Under the pieces are notes generated by a model. That model was given only the letters and a program-made list of their open reading frames with translations. It had not been told where the DNA came from and did not search any database. Positions 35,048 through 43,908 of a stretch of DNA of 64,000 nucleotides are shown here, one piece after another (the first letter of the stretch is position 1; every line of letters begins with the position of its first letter). This DNA is from 66-474 sp035688305. GTDB lineage: Bacteria; Pseudomonadota; Gammaproteobacteria; Xanthomonadales; Rhodanobacteraceae. The stretch is from assembly GCA_035688305.1 (NCBI GenBank), contig DASSNC010000111.1, positions 5,239 through 69,238 on the forward strand. Reading direction: 5' to 3'. Made by a program: the position numbers and the translations under genes.

Positions 35048-36625
35048 TCAGGGTGCCGAGTGGCTTTCGCCTTGGGTGAAGCTCAGGATGCCCTTGCGAT
35101 CGAGCCACCACAGCACCAGCGCGACCAGCAAGGCAAAGATCGTGCAACCGATGCCCGCAACGCCGAGCCAGTTGTACAGCCGGGTGTAGATCGGCATCAT
35201 CTGGACCGGATCGGTGATGGTGGCCGGCACGCTGGCCAGGGTCGCGACCAGCCCGCCGAGGTATTGCGCGACACCCGAAGCGACGAAGTACGCCCCCATC
35301 ATGAACCCGCCCATGCGTGCCGGCACGTAGCGGGCCACGAACGCGAGGCCGAGGCCAGAGGTCAACAGTTCGCCGATCGAGCCGAATCCGTAGCCCCAAA
35401 CCATGACCCACTGGCTGGTCTTGCCGGGTTCGGTGGTGAAATGCCCGGCCGCGCCGTAGATGAAGAATCCGATCGCCACCGCGGCAAAGCCGAGCGCAAA
35501 TTTGCTGGCGATGGACAGATCCTTGCCGCGTTTGGCAGCGCGGGTATAGATGACGGCAAGGATCGGACTGAGCGCGAAGATCCAGAGTGGATTCAGCGCC
35601 TGGAACTGCGCCGGCGACCAATCGAATATGTGCAGGCCAAACAGCCGGAAGGCGGGGTCGACATCGCGCAGCGCGAACAGGTTCAGCGACGTCGACATCT
35701 GCTGGTAGAAGATGAAGAAGAACACCGTTTCGATGACCAGGATCAGCGCGATGATGATGCCCGCGCGCTCGGTGCGGTGGCACGAGGCGATCAACCACGC
35801 GAAGATCGCCAGCACGCAAGCGCCGGCGACCAGCACGAAATATTGCGCGACCGTGCGATCCTTCAGGATGTAGGCCGAGATGAATACCACCGCTACGCCG
35901 CCGGCGATGACTGTCAGCAGCTTCCAGAACTTCATCGGATGGTGGTCCGGCCCGGAACCGATGGCGCTCAAGGTGTGGCGCATCACCATGTAGTTGCCGA
36001 GGCCGACCAGCAGGCCCACGCAGCACACCGCGAACGCGATGTGCCAGCCGAGGCCGTCGCCAAACAGGTTGCGGGCGTTGTCGCCCAGCAGCCAGGTCAG
36101 CTGGCCGTTGAACGGCGCGTTGAAGTAATCCTTGATTTTCGGCGTCGCCAGCATCGAAAAGGTCGAGCCGATGTTCACCGCCATGTAGTAAATGGTGAAG
36201 GCGGCGTCGATCTTGGTGTCATCGCCTTCGTAGATCTTGCGCACGAGGTTGCCGGCGTTGGCCTTGAACAGGCCGTTGCCGACCACGATCACGCCCAGGG
36301 CAAAGAACAGGAAGTTCGAGCTGTGCGCCGGCACCACCATCAGTGCATAGCCGATCGCCAGCACGACGGCGCCCAGCAGCATGGTGTGGCGGGTGCCAAA
36401 GAATTTGTCGCCCACCCAGCCGCCGATTGCCGGCGCGACGTAGATCAGTGCCGCCGCCGCCCCCCAGGTCAGGTTGGCCGGCGTATCCTGGAAGCCCAGC
36501 CGCTCAACCATGTAGTAAATGATCAGCGCCTGCATGCCGTAGTAGCCGAAGCGTTCCCACATCTCGATCAGGAATACGGTCGAGAACGAGCGGGTCTTGG
36601 ATACCGTGGGCATGCTTGCGTTCAT
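35048..36625 (-). CDS. Proton-dependent oligopeptide transporter (POT/PTR2 family)
   Basis: The 525-residue protein has 12 to 14 predicted membrane helices. The POT signature E-x-x-E-R-F-x-Y-Y-G is present at residues 21-30 (EMWERFGYYGMQALI), which couples proton and peptide movement, followed by GGWVGDKFFGTRHTMLLGA. A later FYQQMSTSLNLFA segment matches helix 7 of the family. It should import di- and tripeptides. ATG at 36613 is a possible alternative start. It stands alone, bounded by the efflux operon and the repeats before thyA. Confidence 0.92.
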   Translation of the reverse strand: MNASMPTVSKTRSFSTVFLIEMWERFGYYGMQALIIYYMVERLGFQDTPANLTWGAAAALIYVAPAIGGWVGDKFFGTRHTMLLGAVVLAIGYALMVVPAHSSNFLFFALGVIVVGNGLFKANAGNLVRKIYEGDDTKIDAAFTIYYMAVNIGSTFSMLATPKIKDYFNAPFNGQLTWLLGDNARNLFGDGLGWHIAFAVCCVGLLVGLGNYMVMRHTLSAIGSGPDHHPMKFWKLLTVIAGGVAVVFISAYILKDRTVAQYFVLVAGACVLAIFAWLIASCHRTERAGIIIALILVIETVFFFIFYQQMSTSLNLFALRDVDPAFRLFGLHIFDWSPAQFQALNPLWIFALSPILAVIYTRAAKRGKDLSIASKFALGFAAVAIGFFIYGAAGHFTTEPGKTSQWVMVWGYGFGSIGELLTSGLGLAFVARYVPARMGGFMMGAYFVASGVAQYLGGLVATLASVPATITDPVQMMPIYTRLYNWLGVAGIGCTIFALLVALVLWWLDRKGILSFTQGESHSAP

Positions 36626-36727
36626 GGGCGTACGGGGGTGTTTGTGGCCGAGGATCGGTCAAGACTACCCGAACACAGGCTGAATGTGGCGGGGGCGGGG
36701 AACGGGGAACAGGGGACACGGGCAGTT

Positions 36728-36986
36728 TGTAGGTTGGGCTGAGCGCTTCTTGCGAAGCCCAACGCGTTCACGCGTGAAACCATTGGGCAGGCGATCGCGC
36801 GTACATGCGGGTAGCGAGCCTGATGGCTCCCCGTCACTGGCTGTCACGCTTTTCCGCGTCTGTAGGTTGGGCTGAGCGCTTTTTGCGAAGCCCAACGCGT
36901 TCACACGTGAAACCATTGGGCAGGCGATCGCGCGTACATGCGGGTAGCGAGCCTGATGGCTCCCCGTCACTGGCTGTTATGCTTTC
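36728..36986. repeat. Two tandem 133-bp repeats before thyA
   Basis: TGTAGGTTGGGCTGAGCGC starts units at 36728 and 36861. The copies differ at only a few bases until about 36986, and each holds GAAGCCCAACGCGTTCAC followed by a CACGTGAA/CGCGTGAA dyad. They share the GTAGGTTGGG core of the large array near 26.2-27.0 kb but have their own spacer. They fill most of the 388-bp gap between the peptide transporter and thyA. Confidence 0.8.
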
Positions 36987-37013
36987 CCGAGTTCCGAATC
37001 CCGAGTCCCGCCC

Positions 37014-37571
37014 ATGCAGCTCTACCTCGACCTCCTGCGCGACGTGCTCGAGAACGGCGCCCGCAAGGACGACCGCACCGGCACCGGAACGCTATCTGTG
37101 TTCGGGCGGCAAATCCGCATGGACCTTGCCGCCGGCTTCCCGCTGCTCACCACCAAGAAACTGCACCTGAAGTCCATCGTGCACGAGTTGCTGTGGTTCC
37201 TGCGCGGCGACACCAACATCGCGTACCTGAAGGAACACGGCGTCAGCATCTGGAACGAATGGGCCGACGCCAGCGGCGACCTCGGCCCCGTGTACGGCAG
37301 GCAGTGGCGGGCCTGGCCGACGCCCGACGGACGCAGCATCGACCAGATTTCGCGGGTGGTCGAACAGATCAGGCAGCGCCCCGATTCGCGCCGCATGCTG
37401 GTCAGCGCCTGGAACGTCGGCGAGCTGGACCAGATGGCCCTGATGCCCTGCCACGCCTTGTTCCAGTTCTACGTCGCGAATGGGAAATTGTCGTGCCAGC
37501 TGTACCAACGCTCGGCGGATATCTTTCTTGGCGTGCCGTTCTTTTCAGGCATAGCAATTCTGAAGGCCTAG
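37014..37571 (+). pseudogene. thyA: Resident thymidylate synthase, 3' end lost to island insertion
   Basis: Residues 1-176 follow bacterial ThyA closely: DRTGTGTLSVFG, TTKKLHLKSIVHELLWFLRGDTNIAYL, GDLGPVYGRQWRAWPTPDGR, and the catalytic Cys at 146 (LMPCHALFQF). The match stops inside the invariant D-x-F-L-G-x-P-F-N motif (DIFLGVPF), and nine unrelated residues (FSGIAILKA) precede a stop. About 88 C-terminal residues, including the Asn and Asp/His/Tyr that bind dUMP, are absent, so the product cannot be active. The break is the left junction of the island, not random decay. Confidence 0.9.
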
Positions 37572-37592
37572 GTACTCGTTTCCCTGTAGGCC
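37533..37592. other. Left attachment junction of the thyA island
   Basis: Resident thyA sequence ends at about 37541 (GTGCCGTTC, codons V-P-F). From 37542 the sequence is foreign. Just inside it lie two short dyads, TTCAG/CTGAA (37544-37564) and GGCCTA/TAGGCC (37564-37592), which could be recombinase arm sites. The matching right junction, with the thyA 3' part starting at an Asn codon, was not found up to 64000. Confidence 0.6.
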
Positions 37593-37674
37593 ATATCGCT
37601 ATTGTCCATGATCCAGGGCGAGCGTGTTGCGCCTCAGGCCTATGTCAGTTATACCGGCCAACGAAATTGGGAGT

Positions 37675-38577
37675 ATGAGCGTGCGTCATCCGGAACATCA
37701 GTATCTTGATTTGCTTGCGCAGGTTCTGAACCATGGCGACGAACGCCTCGACCGGACCGGCGTTGGCACTCGCTCGATCTTTGGTGCCATGGTTCGCTTC
37801 GACTTATCTGATGGAACTGCTCCCATCCTTACGACCAAACGCGTCTACTGGAAGACCGCCGTGAAGGAGATGCTCTGGTTCCTGACGGGTGGGACGAATA
37901 TAAAGCCGCTGCTTCGCGAAAAGGTGCGAATCTGGACTGATTGGCCTTTGGACAAATTTCGCCGAACTACCGGGCAGAATATTTCACAAGAAGAGTTTGA
38001 GCAACGAATTTTAGACGACGATGACTTCGCCGCTCAATGGGGTGATCTCGGGCCGGTGTACGGCAAGCAGTGGCGTCGGTGGCTGGGATCAGACGGCCGA
38101 GAACATGATCAAATTGCAAATTTAATACTTGCGTTACGCGAAAAACCAACAAGCCGGCGCATGCTGTTTCACGGCTGGAATGTTGCTGAGCTCGACAAAA
38201 TGGCGCTCCCTCCTTGTCACATGGTTTATCAATATCATGTGACATCTACGGGTCGCCTTAACTGTTTGTTATTTCAGAGATCGGTCGACTTGCTGCTGGG
38301 AGCCGCTTTCAATTATGTCGGTGCAACAGCATTGCAACTAATGCTTGCGCAGCAAGCTGGTCTTAATCCAGGAGAGTTGGTTTGGGTTGGTGGTGACGTT
38401 CATTTGTATCTTAATCATCTCGATCAAGCGCGTGAGCAGCTCTCACGTGAGCCCCGCCCGTTCCCAAAGATCAGGCTCACGCGTCATGCGTCGAGCATCG
38501 ACGACTATAGGATCGACGACTTCAAAGTCGATGACTACTTGCCGCACCCGCCGATTAAGGCTGATGTCGCGGTTTAG
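37675..38577 (+). CDS. thyA: Substitute thymidylate synthase carried by the island
   Basis: The 300-residue enzyme methylates dUMP to dTMP with methylenetetrahydrofolate. All key parts are present: DRTGVGTRSIFG, catalytic Cys181 (LPPCHMVYQYHV), the Arg of FQRSVDLLLG, Asn213 in AAFN, and GGDVHLYLNHLDQ. It is clearly diverged from the resident copy and has a 30-residue insert at about 91-120 (TGQNISQEEFEQRILDDDD) in the small domain. ATG at 37675 follows GGGAG. It lies first inside the island, directly behind the broken thyA, and presumably keeps the host thymidine-prototrophic. Confidence 0.93.
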   Translation: MSVRHPEHQYLDLLAQVLNHGDERLDRTGVGTRSIFGAMVRFDLSDGTAPILTTKRVYWKTAVKEMLWFLTGGTNIKPLLREKVRIWTDWPLDKFRRTTGQNISQEEFEQRILDDDDFAAQWGDLGPVYGKQWRRWLGSDGREHDQIANLILALREKPTSRRMLFHGWNVAELDKMALPPCHMVYQYHVTSTGRLNCLLFQRSVDLLLGAAFNYVGATALQLMLAQQAGLNPGELVWVGGDVHLYLNHLDQAREQLSREPRPFPKIRLTRHASSIDDYRIDDFKVDDYLPHPPIKADVAV

Positions 38578-38632
38578 ATCTGGTTGTGATGGAGGGGCAC
38601 ACTCTCGCAGCGATCGGTGCCCACGGGGTACG

Positions 38633-41254
38633 TTGAGTGAGCACAGGCTGCGTTCTCTACTCGATCACGATTGTAAAGACGGACGAATCCTGGCCGATCG
38701 TGGCGGCAAAATAAGCCGACGCCACTACGCAGGTCTACTCGGCTGTACTCACAGTGCCCTGGCGAGGTTCAAGGCTGTGTTCGCGGAGTACGAGCAGCGA
38801 CTCGGTATAGTGACGGGTCCGATGCAACACTTCTCTGAGATGAGAAAATGGCTCACTAAGTCATACGAGTCACGAGAGCTAGGGATTCGCGATAACAAGT
38901 TGGACCGAGTTGCATTCATGATGCACTTTGGTCTGCGTGGTGGGACTTTTATGAGACGCCACCCACCAATTCGGAAGTTGTTCGAGGAGTTTGATGCTCG
39001 CGCGAAACGTGAAAGCTATCTTCCGCTCGAGAGATATAAGGAACTCGAACGAGTAGTGGCCATACTTGCCGCTGGGCCTGTCCTCAACAAAGACCGAATG
39101 ACCATTAATCAGGTCGAGCTCGCGAAAGCAGCCAAGGTTCCTAGGGCCAGACTCGGCAGCAGGCCTTTTGCAGATGTAGTTGCGGCAAGCCAAGCGACAA
39201 TCTCGGCTGAAGTCGCTGCAAGTAGAATTGATCCATATGTTCACGGCCGCGTTTTCCCGTTTAGTGACTTAATAGCACCTTGGTCAGAGCTATTTCTCGA
39301 GCGTGTTGGGATTCGATTCAAACATATAGCGGTGGGCCTATCGCCATCAACGGTTAAAGGCCCTTATCTCCAGCTTGTTCATATGCTTGCCTGGATCGGC
39401 AGAAGTGAGAATCCGCACTGTCGAACAGTTGTTGCCGAAGCCAATAAATTTGGCCGAGTGCACTCAGTCGATGAATGGGAGGAGGCGTTATTTGTCTACC
39501 GTGATCGACTGGTTGCAACGATTGCCGATGGATCAGCGACGGAAAGTTCCGTTGACGGTGCGATTTCTGCACTGCGTATCGTGCTCAACGCTCTGTCTTC
39601 GGCGCAGGTCGTGCCACCTGTTGCGATAACCTTACCAGGCATTAAGCACGTCAGGCGTCGAAGCGGCCACCTGAGGAGCGTTGCGGAGGCGAGCCTCACT
39701 GACGCGGGGCAAGAAGCCGATTACGTTGCATTCGCACGAGATCGCTTCCTCGATGCGTGCAAGGGTTCGGGCACCGACATGGGGATGGGCGACACGGACG
39801 ACTTCATCAACGGGTTAACCGTTGAGATTAGCGTCTCTCATGATTTGTCTAGCGATCCTGTTGAGGCGATTCGCCTTGTGCTGGAGCGGCGCCTCCGTGC
39901 TCTTCACAGCCATGCAGCGGCGATCGTTGATAGTGCTGTGAAGGCCAGACAGCGAGGTCACGAACTGCTCTTGCGCTCTCAAATCGACGGGGCGGCATTC
40001 GAAGCCGGCTACCTTGCGTCTACTGGCAATCCGTACAAATTAAGGCAACTTGTCCGAGAGTTTTTCCCAAATCCGGCTGATTCCACAAAAGCCAAGACTG
40101 AACAAGGCGTTGCGAATCTGCTAGCGCTGATCCAACAGCGGTGTGGGGGAGTCCCACCGGTGGGCAACAAAAACAATAGTCTTGGTTACGGGCAGTTCTT
40201 TGCCAAACGCTATCTCGCCTATGGTGGACTAGCAACTATCGGTAGATTGCTGAATCCGGATTCGGATACTGTTGGCGCAGTCCTTACTCTGTATCTCATC
40301 GAAAGCGGGGCGAACGTAAGCGTAGGTCGTACGCTCGATCGGGAATGCATGGAAGCCAGTGACCTAAGCAAATATTGCCGCATCACCGGTTACAAGGCCC
40401 GAGCTAAGGGAAAACCCATCATAGTTGACTTGCCAGAACGCTCGCCGGCTGTGGAGGCAATTAAATGGTTCTTATCGAGCAGCGAAGAACTGAAAGCCGC
40501 TGCGGGACGTGACAGCGATCGACTATTTCTAATGCGGATTGGCGGTCGCGTACAACTGATGACACCGCATTGGTACAACAATTGGTTCAAATCATTCGCG
40601 GGGTCAGTGCCAGAGCTGCAGGGCGTAAAACTGCTCCCGAGCATGATTCGGCCATCTGTACTCCTACACGCTTCGCTCGGAAACGAAGGCCGACTCGCGG
40701 TGGGAATGGCTATCGGCCAACACGGACTCGCCGTGACTCAAGGCTATCAGCAGAAGTGGCCCACCAGGCTGTTGTATGACGAAAATATCCGGCGCTTTCA
40801 AAAAGCATTCGAAACCCTGGTCCTTTCCGGTGCGGAGGATGTGGCGTTGAAACTTGGCATTACGGTGGAACAGTTCACTGCACGGTTGGGAGAGTTGCGC
40901 GCCACTGGGCTCGGCACCTTCTGTAGGGATCAGCGGGGGCGCTCCAGTGAGCCCGGTAAAAAATGCTCCACGCTCGACTGCTGGAACGACTGCCCGCATA
41001 TGCTTATTGTGGCTGAGGTAGAGGCAATCGCTGCACTTCAACTCTGGCAAAGGTCGCTACGGGCTGCGCGCCCAGATTGGGAACGCGACCAGCCTGAGCG
41101 TTGGGATCGGGTGTGGCTTCCTTGGCTCTGCCTCACAGATGTCGTCGAGGAAAAGATGGTGCGCGGTCCTATGATCAAGATTTGGAATGCGGCAATGCGC
41201 CGAGCATCTGAGATCTCCGCGAAATCCGACTACGTACCGCCTCACCCTTGGTAA
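38633..41254 (+). CDS. Large tyrosine-recombinase-like protein with degenerate active site
   Basis: The product has 873 residues from a TTG start preceded by GGGGT; an ATG at 38564, overlapping thyA, would add 23. The C-terminal third has the recombinase layout: IRPS with Arg673, GQHG with His697 and QGYQ with Tyr705. The first-box Arg is missing (ESGANVSVGRTL) and the HxxR box reads SMIR. The N-terminal part contains an HTH-like stretch (ISRRHYAGLLGCTHSALARFK). A Cys cluster near the C-terminus (CSTLDCWNDCPH) suggests zinc binding. It is first of three coupled genes, probably an accessory recombinase of the type found in multi-recombinase islands. Confidence 0.75.
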   Translation: MSEHRLRSLLDHDCKDGRILADRGGKISRRHYAGLLGCTHSALARFKAVFAEYEQRLGIVTGPMQHFSEMRKWLTKSYESRELGIRDNKLDRVAFMMHFGLRGGTFMRRHPPIRKLFEEFDARAKRESYLPLERYKELERVVAILAAGPVLNKDRMTINQVELAKAAKVPRARLGSRPFADVVAASQATISAEVAASRIDPYVHGRVFPFSDLIAPWSELFLERVGIRFKHIAVGLSPSTVKGPYLQLVHMLAWIGRSENPHCRTVVAEANKFGRVHSVDEWEEALFVYRDRLVATIADGSATESSVDGAISALRIVLNALSSAQVVPPVAITLPGIKHVRRRSGHLRSVAEASLTDAGQEADYVAFARDRFLDACKGSGTDMGMGDTDDFINGLTVEISVSHDLSSDPVEAIRLVLERRLRALHSHAAAIVDSAVKARQRGHELLLRSQIDGAAFEAGYLASTGNPYKLRQLVREFFPNPADSTKAKTEQGVANLLALIQQRCGGVPPVGNKNNSLGYGQFFAKRYLAYGGLATIGRLLNPDSDTVGAVLTLYLIESGANVSVGRTLDRECMEASDLSKYCRITGYKARAKGKPIIVDLPERSPAVEAIKWFLSSSEELKAAAGRDSDRLFLMRIGGRVQLMTPHWYNNWFKSFAGSVPELQGVKLLPSMIRPSVLLHASLGNEGRLAVGMAIGQHGLAVTQGYQQKWPTRLLYDENIRRFQKAFETLVLSGAEDVALKLGITVEQFTARLGELRATGLGTFCRDQRGRSSEPGKKCSTLDCWNDCPHMLIVAEVEAIAALQLWQRSLRAARPDWERDQPERWDRVWLPWLCLTDVVEEKMVRGPMIKIWNAAMRRASEISAKSDYVPPHPW

Positions 41255-41258
41255 TTGT

Positions 41259-43313
41259 ATGACTAAGGACGCCGCACTTACTCATCCGAGCGTCATACCA
41301 GTTCCGCTTGACATGGATGATCGACGCCGTGCGTCATGGCTGCTGAACAAGTACACCGACTCGATTTGGGTAGTTACCGACACACATGATCGTGGTCAGA
41401 GGAATGCGATCCAGTTTCAGTTTAGGCTGGCTGACGGGAGGTCTCTGATAAACGCCGATAGGCTGTACGCGACGGTTAAAGAATATGCTTGGTGGGTGCG
41501 GGACTCCAGATACAGCCGCATTGACGACGCATCCACACACGCGACGATGGTGCGCAACTTGATGAATTTCGCACACGCGCTAAGCCTACGCAACATCTGG
41601 TCGTTTGCCCATTTGCAACCGTACGACCTGGAGCAACTGATAGAGGACTGCCGCTTTGGTACCGATGCTCTAATCCACGCTTCGGAACGAGTTGAAGCAC
41701 ATCTACGAAAATTGGAAGAAGCGAACAAAAGCGAGCCCAGGCCGTATGGAGGGCTTCCCCCGTATGTCAATCCAGCCACCGGTAGGCGCACTGGCTTCGT
41801 CTCTTCAGGCCAGATTCTGGCGGCGTGTAACCTGCCCACTAGCGCGCGCACGTTGCGACGTGTCGGTGAGCTGATTGCGCGAGCTGCTGCGGCAAATGGT
41901 CTACGGATAAGGCGGCCGCTTCGCAACTTTGCCGGCGATCTTGACCAGTTGCCTAATGTGACAGTCCAAGCTTTACATCGGTCGTTAGATCCGCTCGAGC
42001 AACTTTATGCCATGCGGCGCAAGATCTTGGCTGAGTCCATCGGGTTTAGACCATTTCCATGCGGCGCTGCACGAGTTGCGGCTGCCAAGGGGGTGGGTGC
42101 TGCGCGTACCCCCATTCCGCCACCGATGCTCGTGCTTCATCTTTTTGAGCAATCCGCGCGCTGTATCTCCGACTACGATGAAAAGCTGAAACCCAGTCAG
42201 ATGGAGCGAAGCGACGTATTCCGAATGGCATCTGCGTGCTGGATCGTTATCGCCGGGTTTACCGCTCGTCGCGATGAGGAGATCGACGATTTGCGCCATG
42301 GGTGCCTTCGAGGAGATGAGCAAGCCGGTTGGTGGCTCCATGTGTACATTGAAAAGACTTTGCAGCGTAAGGAATGGATCCCGGTGCCAAGACTTGTAGC
42401 AAGGGCGGTCGAAATAATGTCGGCCATCAGTGCGACTGCACGGCAGGAAGCAGGCGGCGATCAGCTGTTCCAGTGGCTACATCCGGACAGCAGAAGAACG
42501 GTTCGGATCGATGTTGGCCGCCAACTAGATGAATTCGCCGAGGCGGTGCACGTCCCACTGCATCGTTCGCCTGACGGGTCAGTCGCTGCTTGGCACTGGC
42601 ATCCCCATCAGTTTCGGCGGTTCTTTGCCGTTTTGTACTTTTACCGCTTCGAGGGTGCAACGATCGAGGCTTTGTCGCACCATCTCCGACACTTCAGTTT
42701 GGAGATGACAAAGCGCTACGTGACTCAGGACCCGGAGGTTGCTGCTCTTTGGCGTGATGTCGAATGGGGCTACTTGGGTGAGGTTGCACGATCCATTGTC
42801 GCGGGCGAGCGTTCTGTCTCTGGTGCCGCCGGTGAGCGATTGAAAAAGGTCGCACACCGTCTTATTGACATGTTTCGGCGCAAGCTGCTGATCATCTCAC
42901 CAGAACGCGTTGGCGCCAGCGTCGCACTGATTATGCGGCGCCAAGGAATGGTGCTGACGCCTAAGCCTTGGGTTATCTGCTCCTGCCCAAGAACGCGTGA
43001 CGCTGCGATACTTGCAGCATGCCGCCGCGAACAACCTGTTGATGTAGCGGCGGTGGGCCCCGACTTTGCGCATGCTGGTCCTTTAGTTTGCTCTTCATGT
43101 CCCCACGCCATAACGCAAAGGGATCGGTGTAGTGCCATCGATGCCGAAGTCAAACATCTGGAGGCCGCTGCCGTGTCTCAACCTCGCACTAACACTCTGC
43201 TTGGAGCGCTCGAGGAAGCCCGGGTAATCGAGCTGCGCCGCGTTCGGGAAACGCAGTACGAACACGCAAGCGCTGTCAGGTGGGCGACTCAGGAAATGGA
43301 GGGAAATGGATGA
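41259..43313 (+). CDS. Tyrosine recombinase (integrase) with complete catalytic set
   Basis: The 684-residue protein starts 4 bases after the preceding stop. The catalytic core includes the first-box Arg in GFTARRDEEIDDLRHG, His450-x-x-Arg453 in HPHQFRR, His478 in HHLRHFSLEM and the nucleophile Tyr487 in KRYV. A C-terminal extension has Cys pairs (VICSCPRTRD, LVCSSCPHAITQRDRCSAID) like the neighbouring recombinase. This is most likely the enzyme that cuts and joins at thyA. The family resembles the second recombinase of Tn554-type and GInt-type modules. Confidence 0.88.
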   Translation: MTKDAALTHPSVIPVPLDMDDRRRASWLLNKYTDSIWVVTDTHDRGQRNAIQFQFRLADGRSLINADRLYATVKEYAWWVRDSRYSRIDDASTHATMVRNLMNFAHALSLRNIWSFAHLQPYDLEQLIEDCRFGTDALIHASERVEAHLRKLEEANKSEPRPYGGLPPYVNPATGRRTGFVSSGQILAACNLPTSARTLRRVGELIARAAAANGLRIRRPLRNFAGDLDQLPNVTVQALHRSLDPLEQLYAMRRKILAESIGFRPFPCGAARVAAAKGVGAARTPIPPPMLVLHLFEQSARCISDYDEKLKPSQMERSDVFRMASACWIVIAGFTARRDEEIDDLRHGCLRGDEQAGWWLHVYIEKTLQRKEWIPVPRLVARAVEIMSAISATARQEAGGDQLFQWLHPDSRRTVRIDVGRQLDEFAEAVHVPLHRSPDGSVAAWHWHPHQFRRFFAVLYFYRFEGATIEALSHHLRHFSLEMTKRYVTQDPEVAALWRDVEWGYLGEVARSIVAGERSVSGAAGERLKKVAHRLIDMFRRKLLIISPERVGASVALIMRRQGMVLTPKPWVICSCPRTRDAAILAACRREQPVDVAAVGPDFAHAGPLVCSSCPHAITQRDRCSAIDAEVKHLEAAAVSQPRTNTLLGALEEARVIELRRVRETQYEHASAVRWATQEMEGNG

Positions 43314-43855
43314 GGTCCCCACGGACAACCTTGCTCGACAGAGGTCGGGGTGCCAAGCCCCAAACAGTCGAACAACGGATTGAAAGACGCCTCGAAGTCC
43401 TGCGGGAATGGCTCCGTAGTGGTGTCCCGGTGGGCAGATCCATTCCTAAGAATCTGAAAGCAGTACGCATATGGGAAGAAGCCGAACTCCGTATACAACC
43501 CATCGCATCGCCGAATGAATTCACGACGACGCATCGGTTGCACGGCCCTCTTATACGTGACATTGCCGGAATTCTCACTGAGCTGAAGAAGCGCTACAAG
43601 CAACCAGCAAGAGCCCAGCCAAAAGCATCAACATCAGTAGAGAAATTCGATCGCAAGGCGTTCGAAAGGCAACTTGAGGCAGTGGTGTCGCAATGGCACT
43701 CAGAGCGCGATCAGCGATTGAGTCAAGAAAGGCGCGCCGATGCGGCTGAAGCCCGCAATGTATTGTTGCTTGAGGAGAGCGCAAAAAAGGATGTTCTTAT
43801 CGCCGATCTTCGGCGACAAGTCGCAGTGCATAAAGGTTTGAGGGTAGTGAAGTGA
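43310..43855 (+). CDS. Small basic coiled-coil partner of the recombinase module
   Basis: The ATG overlaps the upstream TGA as ATGA and follows GGAGGGAA; the product has 181 residues. The first half is basic (VEQRIERRLEVLREWLRSGVP, then SIPKNLKAVRIWEEA). The last third is a charged helix likely to form a coiled coil (WHSERDQRLSQERRADAAEARNVLLLEESAKKD). Tn554 TnpC and GInt operons carry a small gene at this place, thought to assist or orient recombination. That role is inferred here from position and shape. Confidence 0.7.
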   Translation: MRSPRTTLLDRGRGAKPQTVEQRIERRLEVLREWLRSGVPVGRSIPKNLKAVRIWEEAELRIQPIASPNEFTTTHRLHGPLIRDIAGILTELKKRYKQPARAQPKASTSVEKFDRKAFERQLEAVVSQWHSERDQRLSQERRADAAEARNVLLLEESAKKDVLIADLRRQVAVHKGLRVVK

Positions 43856-43908
43856 GGCTTGATGCCGGCAATGCATACGACATCGGCAGAATTCGGACAG
43901 ACAATGCA

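Noticed and set aside
37542..37674. Group I intron interrupting thyA, as in phage T4
   Set aside because: The downstream ThyA is a complete separate gene with its own start, not the 3' exon, and no intron core is seen.
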